Origin: Haloferacaceae archaeon
Lineage (GTDB): Archaea > Halobacteriota > Halobacteria > Halobacteriales > Haloferacaceae
Direction of reading: 5' to 3'
Assembly: GCA_018609965.1 (NCBI GenBank)
Contig: JAHENP010000077.1
Coordinates: forward strand, 1 to 9,774
Length of the DNA stretch: 9,774 nt
Shown here: in pieces, positions 1 through 6,052 of the stretch
How the letters are laid out: each line of letters opens with the position of its first letter
How positions within the stretch are numbered: position 1 is the first letter of the stretch
Program-made: the position numbers and the translations under genes
The notes under the pieces: generated by a model
What the model saw: the letters and a program-made list of their open reading frames with translations, nothing else
Databases searched by the model: none
Told to the model about the DNA's origin: nothing

Positions 1-426
1 CGGTGGGACTTCCAGGACGTGTTCGCGGACGGCGCGGTCGACGTGATCCAGCCGGACGTATCACACGCCGGCGGGATCACCGAGGTGCACAAGATCGCGG
101 ACGCTGCCGAGACCCACGACGTGGCAGTCGCACCACACTGTCCGCTGGGGCCGGTCGCGCTGGCGGCGTGTCTCCAGGTGGACGCACAGGCGCCCAACGC
201 TGTGATCCAGGAACAGAGTCTTGACATCCACTACAACGAGACGAGCGACGTGCTCGACTACGTGGAAAACCCCGAGGTGTTCGCGTTCAACGACGGCACG
301 GTCGACCTCCCGACGGGGCCGGGACTGGGCGTCGAGGTCGACGAGGCGGCACTCGCGGCCGCGCCGGAACCCGACTGGCACAACCCCGTCTGGCGGCACG
401 ACGACGGAAGCGTCGCGGAGTGGTGA
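1..426 (+). CDS. dgoD: D-galactonate dehydratase-like enolase-superfamily enzyme, 3' part only
   Basis: C-terminal 141 residues of a mandelate racemase/enolase-superfamily sugar-acid dehydratase; the 5' part lies before the window. The family removes water from an aldonate such as D-galactonate to give a 2-keto-3-deoxy acid, in the cytoplasm, for sugar catabolism. Seen here: a [12 protein letters not shown] barrel strand, then [18 protein letters not shown] with the presumed catalytic His, and 25 residues later the Glu of IQEQS. That spacing matches the His285/Glu310 pair I recall for E. coli DgoD. The tail [18 protein letters not shown] is also strongly DgoD-like. The exact sugar acid is inferred: haloarchaeal relatives act on gluconate or xylonate as well, so galactonate specificity is unproven. 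The gene ends at TGA 424-426 and converges on the zinc-ribbon gene 36 bases further on. Its last 29 bases are repeated directly downstream. Confidence 0.85.
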   Translation, partial: RWDFQDVFADGAVDVIQPDVSHAGGITEVHKIADAAETHDVAVAPHCPLGPVALAACLQVDAQAPNAVIQEQSLDIHYNETSDVLDYVENPEVFAFNDGTVDLPTGPGLGVEVDEAALAAAPEPDWHNPVWRHDDGSVAEW

Positions 427-455
427 CCGACGACGGGAGTGTCGCGGAGTGGTGA
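398..455 (+). repeat. 29-bp imperfect tandem duplication of the dehydratase gene end
   Basis: Bases 398-426 and 427-455 match at 26 of 29 positions. Both units contain the DDGSVAEW coding sequence and its TGA stop. Because 29 is not a multiple of three, the second copy lies out of frame and beyond the real stop, so it should be untranslated. Two of the three differences are at third codon positions and are synonymous (GGA/GGG and AGC/AGT); the third is at the first base of the unit. Confidence 0.9.
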
Positions 456-462
456 TCGACAG

Positions 463-606
463 CTACTCCAGTTCGTACTGCGCGAACTCCGAGCCGCCAC
501 AGGCGGGACACACCTCGGGGTCCTCCTCGCACGTTCGGCCGCAGTTGCGACACTCGACGAGGACGCGCCCGTCGGTTCCGAGGAGCCCAGTGAGTCGTTC
601 GATCAC
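463..606 (-). CDS. Small zinc-ribbon protein
   Basis: A 47-residue protein beginning VIERLTGLLGTDGRVLVE and carrying two CxxC knuckles, CRNC and CPAC, 15 residues apart, which would bind one zinc ion as a rubredoxin-like or zinc-ribbon fold. It is acidic, has no membrane segment or signal peptide, and should be cytoplasmic. Function is unknown. Tiny zinc-ribbon proteins of this kind are common in haloarchaea and may act in protein or nucleic-acid contacts, but nothing here shows which. I chose GTG at 604-606 because the protein-like sequence starts there. The open frame runs further to a TTG at 675, but those extra 23 residues lie in AT-rich sequence that looks like promoter. It is divergent from the Cdc48-N-like gene and convergent with the dehydratase gene. 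Confidence 0.72.
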   Translation of the reverse strand: MIERLTGLLGTDGRVLVECRNCGRTCEEDPEVCPACGGSEFAQYELE

Positions 607-708
607 GTCACTAGAATCATAACGGAGTACAGCGTCGTAAGTGTTATCCAAAATCTGTGAGGTTCGTCGTGACAAGCTTTAGAACACTGCCGGCCAACCA
701 CCGAGACA
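607..708. promoter_or_regulatory. Divergent promoter region, AT-rich
   Basis: This is the most AT-rich stretch between the zinc-ribbon gene (leftward) and the Cdc48-N-like gene (rightward). For rightward transcription, CTTTAGAA at 677-684 is a good haloarchaeal TATA-like box; its centre is 29 bases before an ATG at 709. For leftward transcription a weaker candidate, GATAACACTTA read on the minus strand at 648-638, would place a start near 615-620. No transcript data support either; the rightward box is the more convincing. Confidence 0.45.
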
Positions 709-768
709 ATGTCCACAGCGACACTGTCGTGTCCCGGCAGTCGTCCCGTGAGAGGTGAGCGGTCGTGA
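709..768 (+). CDS. Possible 19-residue upstream peptide, coupled to the next gene
   Basis: ATG at 709 opens a short frame encoding MSTATLSCPGSRPVRGERS and stops at TGA 766-768. The stop overlaps the GTG start of the next gene as GTGA. The ATG is 29 bases from the centre of the TATA-like box, the spacing expected for a leaderless transcript. If translated, it would feed ribosomes into the downstream start by termination and re-initiation, helped by the strong Shine-Dalgarno sequence inside it. The peptide has no recognisable family, and a chance ORF of this size is common, so this is tentative. Confidence 0.25.
   Translation: MSTATLSCPGSRPVRGERS
752..758 (+). promoter_or_regulatory. Strong Shine-Dalgarno site for the Cdc48-N-like gene
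   Basis: GAGGTGA closely matches the complement of the archaeal 16S rRNA 3' end and lies six bases before GTG 765. It supports GTG 765 as the start and suggests a leadered or coupled message rather than a leaderless one. Confidence 0.65.
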
Positions 769-1454
769 CGCTGTACGCCACGCTCGTGCCGGTGCCGGAC
801 CGCCCGACCTCCCACGCCCGGGTCGGGCGGACGAAGCTCGGCGGGCGGTTGGAGAAAGGGGACGCGCTGGCCGTCCGGTTCGACGACAACGAGCTGTTCC
901 TCCGCGCGGCGCCCGTCGACGACCAACTGGCCGACGGGATCGGTGACGACCTCCGGGTGTCGGCGTCGCTCGCCGACCGGCTGCTCCCGCCGCCGGAGGC
1001 CGGCGAGGTGCGGGTCGAACGCGTCGACCCCGGGGTGGTGCCGGTCGCCGACCGGGTCGTGCTCGACCCGCACGGCAACGACCCGGCGGATCTAGCGTCG
1101 TTACTCCGGGAACGCACGGCGTTGCTCCACCCCGGGACGGAACGGTACGACATCGACGAACGCACCGGCTCGACCGGGGTGGTGTCGTTCACCGTCACCG
1201 AACGGCAGCCGGCGGAATCGACCGTCCGGGTCGACGACACGACCCGGATCGAGTTCGTCGACGACGCGACGGCCGCCGCCGAGCCGGCAGACCCCGCGGA
1301 ACTGCGGGCGCGCGTCGAGGAGGCGACGGCCCGTCTCGACGAGATCGACCGTGCGGTCACAGACGTGCGGGAACTGCTCGCGGAGGTGCGGGCCGGACTC
1401 GACGCCACAGAGGAGTCGGCGGACGGCGACACCGGAGACGACACCGACGAGTAG
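765..1454 (+). CDS. Uncharacterised protein with a Cdc48/VAT-N-like domain and C-terminal coiled coil
   Basis: A 229-residue acidic cytoplasmic protein with no membrane segment. I do not know it as a named family. Reading by eye, residues 15-167 follow the layout of the Cdc48/VCP (VAT) N domain. Two double-psi-barrel-like halves come first (about 15-55, and 62-100 with LRVSASLADRL...GEVRVERV, then ADRVVLDP). A second subdomain then carries LLRERTALLHPGTERYDI and ends SFTVTERQP...VRVDDTTRIEFVDD, close to the FKVVKT...GEETKIEIRE end of VAT-N. No AAA ATPase follows; instead residues 177-217 form a heptad-rich, probably coiled-coil helix and the last dozen are acidic. It could therefore be a substrate- or partner-binding adaptor. 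Start: GTG 765 with a strong Shine-Dalgarno site. The dna2-like gene begins 61 bases downstream, so co-transcription is likely. The fold assignment is inference. Confidence 0.8.
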   Translation: MTLYATLVPVPDRPTSHARVGRTKLGGRLEKGDALAVRFDDNELFLRAAPVDDQLADGIGDDLRVSASLADRLLPPPEAGEVRVERVDPGVVPVADRVVLDPHGNDPADLASLLRERTALLHPGTERYDIDERTGSTGVVSFTVTERQPAESTVRVDDTTRIEFVDDATAAAEPADPAELRARVEEATARLDEIDRAVTDVRELLAEVRAGLDATEESADGDTGDDTDE

Positions 1455-1515
1455 CGACATCTGGCACTGGTGGGTGACCGACAGGAACTTGACGAACGAG
1501 CGCCGGGAGCGAGTC

Positions 1516-4377
1516 GTGAACGTCCGGGGACCGATCGTCGCGGTCGGGGAGACACGCGAGGTGGACACGCAGTACGGCAGTCGCGAACTCGCGGAGCTGA
1601 CGGTGCGGCCGGACCGGGGAGCAGGCGAGCCGACCGACGTGACCGTGTGGGGTGACTGGACGGAGACGGCGGCGCTCGCGGAGCCGGGGATGGAGCTGCT
1701 CGTCACGGACGCCGAACGCGAGGAGTACCGCGGGGAGACGAGCTACGCGACGACCGGCGACAGCTACGTCGTGCTCGAACCGGGGTTCCTGGTGGACGTG
1801 ACGGACGTGCGCTCGTGGGTGCAGTGTCCGCGGATGTACTACCTCAACAAGCTCTCTGGGGTGCCGTTGAACTACCCTGTCGTGAAGGGGACGGTCGTCC
1901 ACGAGGTGTTCGGGGACCTGTTGCGCGGGGTCGATCTTGACGAGAGTGTGCAGCGCCGGGTCGCGGAGGCGGGGTTGGAGTTGGGGCTGCTCGGCCGGGA
2001 GCAGACCGCCGTCGAAGACGAGGTGCGGCGCAACGCGAGCGCGGCGGCGGCGTGGCTCGAACAGGGGGTGTTGACCGACACCGACGAGTGGCGCTCCGAA
2101 CAGACGCTCGTCTCCCCGACCTTCGGGATCAAGGGGCGTGCGGACGCGGTGCGGCGCGGGATGCCCGTCGAGCTGAAGACCGGGAAGAACACGAACCGCG
2201 ATCCGCGATTTCAAGACAAGGTGCAGGCGGCGTGTTACGCGCTCCTGTTGCGCGAACGCGGGGTCGACGCCGACACCGGGACGTTGTTGTACACGAAGAA
2301 CGCCGCGTTGGCGGACGAGAGCGGCGACGACACCGCGGACGGCGACCTCTCGCCGGCCAAGGAGTTCTCCGTGGGTCACGGCTTGTTGGCGTTCGTCGTC
2401 CGGACGCGCAACGAGATCGCCGCCGCGGAGTTCGACGGGACGGTGCCGACGGGGTACGAGGCGGACGCGGTGTGTAACTACTGTTTCGAACAGGACACCT
2501 GTATGGTCGTCTCGGGGCGACTCGACCAGCCGTCGAAGGCCGGCAGCGTCGGCCGGGCGGTGCCGACGGCAGAACGGGACTACTTCGACCGAGTGTACCG
2601 GGGACTGAAGGCGGAACGCGAGACGGTCCACACCGCCTACCGCCGGCTCTGGGAGAACAACGCCAGCCAGCGGGCGGCCAACGACCGCGCGCTGATCGAC
2701 CTCGAACCGCTCGACCGCAGGCGGCGCGAGGGGGGCCGGTGGGCGATTGCCGCGAGCAAGCCCGCGGCGGCGGTGTCGAAGCTCCGCGAGGGTGATCTGG
2801 TGTTGGCGTCCGACGGCGACCCGGTCGGTGGTGACGCGGAACTCGCGCGGATCGAACGACTCGGCGGGTCGCTTCCGGCGTGGGTCGACGGCGCGCTCTC
2901 CGAGGGTCGGGAGGCGGTCGTCGTCGGCTCCGACGAGCCGGTCGACGTGCGCCGGCTCGACAGCTACCCCTCGGAGCTGTCCGTCGACAGACAGCTCACG
3001 GCGTTGCACGACGCCGTGCTGAAAGGTGACGAGGACCGGAAAGACGTGTTGTTCGGCCGGGAGTCTCCATCCTTCCGCGACGATCACGAGACGTACATCG
3101 ACAACAACGCGGCACAGAACGAGGCCGTAAACCGGGCGGTGAACGCCGAGAGCTTCGCGTTGGTCCACGGGCCGCCCGGCACCGGCAAGACGTACACGGT
3201 CGCCCGGACCCTGCGGGCGTTTCTCGACCGTGGCGACCGGGTGTTGTTGTCGGCGTTCACCAACCGCGCGGTCGACAACGCCTTGGACGCACTCCGCGAG
3301 CAGGGGGTCGCCGAGGCCGCGGGCGTCGACGAGTTTGCGGACGCGGTCGTCCGTGTCGGCACCGAGGAGGGGATTCACGAGGATATGCAGGACGTGCGAC
3401 TTGTTGAGGAGGGCACGCCGGCCGAGCGGGGCCGGGCGCTCGCGGAGGCGCCGGTCGTCGCCGCGACGACCGCCTCCTGTGGGTCGCGGGTGGTTCGCGA
3501 GCAGTCGTTCGACGTGGCGTTGGTCGACGAGGCCTCGCAGTTGACGGAGCCGGCGACGCTGGCGGCGGTGAACCGCGCCGACCGGTTCGTGCTCGTCGGC
3601 GACCACCAGCAGTTGCCGCCGGTGGTCCAGGCGGAGGGTGGTGTGCCGATCCGCGAGGCGGAGCTGGGTGCGACCGCGCCCGACTGGCAGGGGGGCGGTG
3701 ACGGCCGCACGGGCGACGGTAACGACGACACGGGCGACGGCGACAATCGCCCGCCACGGGCAGATCTCTCGGAGTCGTTGTTCGAGCGACTGATCGAACA
3801 ACACCCCGAGGCGGGCGTGACGCTGACGAGTCAGTACCGGATGTCACAACGGATTCAGGCGTTCGCCTCCGCGGAGTTCTACGACGGCCGGCTACGCCCC
3901 GCGAACGGTTCGGTGGCGACCCGGTCGCTCGCCGACGTGGAAGTCGACACCGCGGCGCTGCCGCCGGCGGTCCGCGGCGATGGGGTCGGGTTCGTCGACC
4001 CCGACGGGCGGCGTGAAGGGAACACCAACCCGGTTGAGGCCGAGCGGATCGCCACGCTGGTCGAGCAGTTTGTCGCCGCCGGCGTCCCTCGGTCGGAGAT
4101 CGGCGTGATCGCCCCGTTCCGGGCGCAGGTCGCGGAGATCACCCGCCGGACGGACGCGACCGTCGACACGGTCGACCGGTTCCAGGGCTCCAGCGAGGCG
4201 GTGATTCTCGTCTCCTTCGTCGCGGTCGGCGAGCTGTCGTCGCCGCTCTTCGAGGACTACCGCCGGGTGAACGTCGCCTTGACCCGGGCGAAACGCGGGC
4301 TGGTGCTCGTCGGCGACGAGGCTGCACTCCGCTCGGACCCGGTGTACGACCGGATGGTCGACTGGGCGGATCGGTGA
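1516..4377 (+). CDS. dna2: Dna2-like nuclease-helicase (OB fold + Cas4-like nuclease + SF1 helicase)
   Basis: A 953-residue protein for DNA end or flap processing in replication and repair. Residues 1-85 look like a nucleic-acid-binding OB fold (VTVWGDWTETA). Residues about 95-330 form a RecB/Cas4-type nuclease: His129, Asp210 in GRADA, Glu219 and Lys221 in VELKTGK, and Gln237/Tyr241 in QAACY. Four cysteines (104, 320, 323, 329; C-Xn-CX2CX5C) should hold a 4Fe-4S cluster. The SF1 helicase has a Q motif near 531-534, Walker A GPPGTGKT 552-559, DEAS 671-674, GDHQQLPP 695-702, QYR 773-775, VDRFQGSSEA around 886-895 and VNVALTRAKRG 918-928. All key residues are present. A Gly/Asp-rich linker at 726-748 is a likely surface loop. 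GTG 1516 (MNVRGPIVAVGE) is preferred over the upstream ATG 1351, which lies inside the previous gene; a weak GGGAG precedes it. The long open frame on the opposite strand is a GC shadow. Confidence 0.93.
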   Translation: MNVRGPIVAVGETREVDTQYGSRELAELTVRPDRGAGEPTDVTVWGDWTETAALAEPGMELLVTDAEREEYRGETSYATTGDSYVVLEPGFLVDVTDVRSWVQCPRMYYLNKLSGVPLNYPVVKGTVVHEVFGDLLRGVDLDESVQRRVAEAGLELGLLGREQTAVEDEVRRNASAAAAWLEQGVLTDTDEWRSEQTLVSPTFGIKGRADAVRRGMPVELKTGKNTNRDPRFQDKVQAACYALLLRERGVDADTGTLLYTKNAALADESGDDTADGDLSPAKEFSVGHGLLAFVVRTRNEIAAAEFDGTVPTGYEADAVCNYCFEQDTCMVVSGRLDQPSKAGSVGRAVPTAERDYFDRVYRGLKAERETVHTAYRRLWENNASQRAANDRALIDLEPLDRRRREGGRWAIAASKPAAAVSKLREGDLVLASDGDPVGGDAELARIERLGGSLPAWVDGALSEGREAVVVGSDEPVDVRRLDSYPSELSVDRQLTALHDAVLKGDEDRKDVLFGRESPSFRDDHETYIDNNAAQNEAVNRAVNAESFALVHGPPGTGKTYTVARTLRAFLDRGDRVLLSAFTNRAVDNALDALREQGVAEAAGVDEFADAVVRVGTEEGIHEDMQDVRLVEEGTPAERGRALAEAPVVAATTASCGSRVVREQSFDVALVDEASQLTEPATLAAVNRADRFVLVGDHQQLPPVVQAEGGVPIREAELGATAPDWQGGGDGRTGDGNDDTGDGDNRPPRADLSESLFERLIEQHPEAGVTLTSQYRMSQRIQAFASAEFYDGRLRPANGSVATRSLADVEVDTAALPPAVRGDGVGFVDPDGRREGNTNPVEAERIATLVEQFVAAGVPRSEIGVIAPFRAQVAEITRRTDATVDTVDRFQGSSEAVILVSFVAVGELSSPLFEDYRRVNVALTRAKRGLVLVGDEAALRSDPVYDRMVDWADR

Positions 4378-4383
4378 GTCGTT

Positions 4384-4404
4384 ACGGCCTCACGCCGTCT
4401 TTTG
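4384..4404 (+). terminator. Hairpin and T-run after the dna2-like gene
   Basis: ACGGC (4384-4388) pairs perfectly with GCCGT (4394-4398) around a five-base loop and is followed by CTTTT. It begins seven bases after the dna2 stop codon. Archaeal termination mainly needs the T-run, so this is a plausible end for the upstream unit. The T-run also lies just before the promoter of the next gene and may partly belong to it. Confidence 0.5.
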
Positions 4405-4438
4405 TCTATAGTTTCACAGATAGCTACAAGTGTGTAGC
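4405..4438 (+). promoter_or_regulatory. Promoter and inverted-repeat operator for the winged-helix gene
   Basis: TCTATAG at 4405-4411 is a TATA-like box in an AT-rich gap and predicts a transcript start near 4435. A perfect inverted repeat, GCTACA-AGTG-TGTAGC, occupies 4423-4438, over the predicted start site. A dimeric winged-helix repressor bound there would block initiation. The next gene encodes a winged-helix protein, so autoregulation is a natural guess, but unproven. Confidence 0.5.
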
Positions 4439-4453
4439 GTCGGAAGCGGGGAC

Positions 4454-4909
4454 GTGCCCAGAAAGCGAGACGGACAGATCGACGCAGAACGGCAGATCGA
4501 GCGGGAACTGTGTCACGGCGCATTCGACATCAAGGGCGCGGTCGACCGGCTGTCAGCACTCACACACGAGATCAGATTCTCGGCAGTGTTCGTGTTGGCC
4601 GAGGCGGGGCCGTTGACCGTCGGCGGGATCGCCGAGCGGACAGACACCCACCGCAGCGAGTTCTACTACCACGTCACCGCCTTGGTAGACGCCGGGCTAC
4701 TCTGTGCGCTGGGTGACGGTCGTCGGCCGGAGTACCGGCTCACCAACGCGGGCGAGCGGTTCGTTCGGGAGGTGTTCGCCGCGCTGGAGGGGGTGGCGGT
4801 CGCCGAGACGGACGAACCGGCCGAGCGGCACTGGTCCGGGGCGGTTCATCCGGGCGACGGCGGGCGCGAGCCGGCGGTCGACAGTTCCGACGACGCCGGC
4901 ACCAAGTGA
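4454..4909 (+). CDS. Winged-helix (ArsR-like) DNA-binding protein
   Basis: A 151-residue protein. The core, about residues 22-100, is a winged helix-turn-helix: a helix with ALTHEIRFSAVFVLAEAGP, then LTVGGIAERTDTHRSEFYYHVTALVDAGLL as helix-turn-helix, then a wing with GDGRRPEYRLTNAGERFV. This is the ArsR/TrmB-like arrangement common in haloarchaeal regulators. No ligand-binding domain or metal-binding cysteine pair is seen, so the signal is unknown. The C-terminal 40 residues are acidic and probably disordered. GTG 4454 (VPRKRDGQ) is chosen because the earlier in-frame GTG at 4430 falls inside the inverted repeat and before the predicted transcript start. The next gene starts 56 bases after its stop in the same orientation; the two may act together or may simply be adjacent regulators. 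Confidence 0.82.
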   Translation: MPRKRDGQIDAERQIERELCHGAFDIKGAVDRLSALTHEIRFSAVFVLAEAGPLTVGGIAERTDTHRSEFYYHVTALVDAGLLCALGDGRRPEYRLTNAGERFVREVFAALEGVAVAETDEPAERHWSGAVHPGDGGREPAVDSSDDAGTK

Positions 4910-4934
4910 GCCGCGTGGAATCGGGGCACGGCAC

Positions 4935-4964
4935 GCTTACGGGTGTGCCCGTCGAACCGACGGG
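4935..4964 (+). promoter_or_regulatory. Possible promoter and inverted repeat in front of the HFX_2341-type regulator
   Basis: CTTACGG at 4935-4941 is a weak TATA-like element about 28 bases before ATG 4966, fitting a leaderless transcript. A perfect inverted repeat, CCCGTCG-AAC-CGACGGG (4948-4964), ends one base before the start codon. It could be an operator overlapping the start site, or an RNA hairpin occluding the start if the message begins further upstream, for example by read-through from the winged-helix gene. Confidence 0.4.
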
Positions 4965-4965
4965 T

Positions 4966-5922
4966 ATGCAGACACACGTCGTCCCCGTCGGCTTCGACTA
5001 CGACAGGCTGATCGCGCCGTTAGTGCGCGACCAGTTGCGCGTCGACCGGGTGATCCTGTTGGAGGGGGCCATCGGCAGCGAGGCGAACGTCCAGTACTCC
5101 CGGAATCTCGCCGGGAAGTTGGAGACGGACTTTCGGAACCTGTTGGGGGCGACGACGGAACGGGTGACCGTCGCGGACGTGTACGACTACGACGCGGCGT
5201 TCGAACAGGCGTACGACCTGATCAACGCCGAACTGGACGCCGACGCGGAGGTGTGGGTGAACGTCTCCGCGATGCCGCGCCCGGTGTCGTTCGCGTTCGC
5301 GACGGCCGCCCACTCGATCACGTTGGAACGCCAGGCGGACCGGGAGCGGATTCACACCTACTACACCGCCCCCGAGAAGTATCTGGAGACGGAGATGGCG
5401 GAGGAACTCCGGGACAGCCGGGACCTGTTGGCGACGGTGCGTGACCGACTTGACGACGGCGACGCGGATCTCGGCGGCGACATGGACGGCCAGATCGGCG
5501 GCGACAACCTCCGGGAACGGATCGACGACCACCTGTCGGGAGCGGCAGAGTTGCTCTCGGAGTTCGACGAACGGGGCACCACCATCGGCGCGAAGGAGAT
5601 CGACGGGAGCCACATCGTCGAACTCCCGGTGGCGTCGTTCTCGAACGTGAAGCCGTTCGAGGAGGTGATCCTCTTCGAGTTGGGCGAACACGGGGAGTTC
5701 GAGTCCGTCTCGGAGCTGGCACAGGCGTTGGCGAACGAACTCGGCGAGGAGTACACGGACTCCTTCCGGTCGAAGGTGATCTACAACGTCGACCGACTCG
5801 GCCCCGGCGGGAAAGGGTACGTCGAACAGGAGTCACACGGGAAGTCCTACCGGACGCGACTCTCCCGGATCGGCGAACTGTGGGTCCGAGCCCACCGCAA
5901 CGGGGACCAGTCGGGGGAGTGA
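4966..5922 (+). CDS. HFX_2341-family transcriptional regulator (CARF-like domain + winged helix)
   Basis: A 318-residue cytoplasmic regulator that I recognise as the haloarchaeal HFX_2341 / DUF6293 family. The N-terminal half (about 1-160) is a Rossmann-like domain: MQTHVVPVGFDYDRLIAPLV, then VDRVILLEGA, and a strand-turn VWVNVSAMPRPVSFAFATAA. Its layout resembles the CARF domains of CRISPR-linked regulators such as Csa3, which sense cyclic oligoadenylates. Residues about 165-195 are a Gly/Asp-rich linker, probably flexible. The C-terminal part (about 210-318) contains the family's well-conserved stretch (GTTIGAKEIDG, LPVASFSNVKPFEE) and a winged helix ending KGYVEQESHGKSYRTRLSRIGELW. No CRISPR genes are visible nearby. 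ATG 4966 is preferred over GTG 4906 because the family starts at MQTHVVPVGFDYD and because 4906 overlaps the previous gene. Ligand and targets are unknown. Confidence 0.88.
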   Translation: MQTHVVPVGFDYDRLIAPLVRDQLRVDRVILLEGAIGSEANVQYSRNLAGKLETDFRNLLGATTERVTVADVYDYDAAFEQAYDLINAELDADAEVWVNVSAMPRPVSFAFATAAHSITLERQADRERIHTYYTAPEKYLETEMAEELRDSRDLLATVRDRLDDGDADLGGDMDGQIGGDNLRERIDDHLSGAAELLSEFDERGTTIGAKEIDGSHIVELPVASFSNVKPFEEVILFELGEHGEFESVSELAQALANELGEEYTDSFRSKVIYNVDRLGPGGKGYVEQESHGKSYRTRLSRIGELWVRAHRNGDQSGE

Positions 5923-5952
5923 CAGCCGAAACTCGTCGCCGTCCCGCGGAGA

Positions 5953-6028
5953 CAACGTTGGAGAACGCTGTGAAAACTGGCGACAGGGCGGCGCTGGCCA
6001 ACGTTGACGCCGTGACAAGAGTTAACTC
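5953..6028 (+). promoter_or_regulatory. leuA promoter region with paired palindromes
   Basis: The 130-base gap before leuA holds two copies of the palindrome CAACGTTG (5953-5960 and 5999-6006, 46 bases apart) and a ten-base palindrome GAGTTAACTC (6019-6028). The AT-rich centre of the last lies 29-30 bases before ATG 6053, where a TATA box should be for a leaderless message. The paired CAACGTTG sites sit upstream as an activator or Lrp-type regulator would. Binding is inferred only from symmetry and position. Confidence 0.45.
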
Positions 6029-6052
6029 GGTCGGGTGTTGTTGACACACTGT

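Noticed and set aside
607..675. Longer zinc-ribbon protein starting at TTG 675 on the minus strand
   Set aside because: The extra 23 codons lie in AT-rich sequence with promoter character, and TTG starts are uncommon; GTG 606 gives a compact, well-formed protein.
1351..1515. N-terminal extension of the dna2-like protein from ATG 1351
   Set aside because: It would read the end of the preceding gene in another frame. The extra residues are Arg/Ser/Thr-rich and unlike the OB-fold start that begins cleanly at GTG 1516.
3691..3759. Possible intein or insertion in the helicase between motif III and QYR
   Set aside because: Only about 23 Gly/Asp-rich residues, far too short for an intein and in frame; it is best read as a flexible loop.
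1357..3804. 815-codon open frame on the minus strand opposite the dna2-like gene
   Set aside because: It is an antisense shadow caused by GC-rich third positions. The product is Arg/His/Val-rich with no family motif, while the plus strand carries a complete nuclease and helicase motif set.
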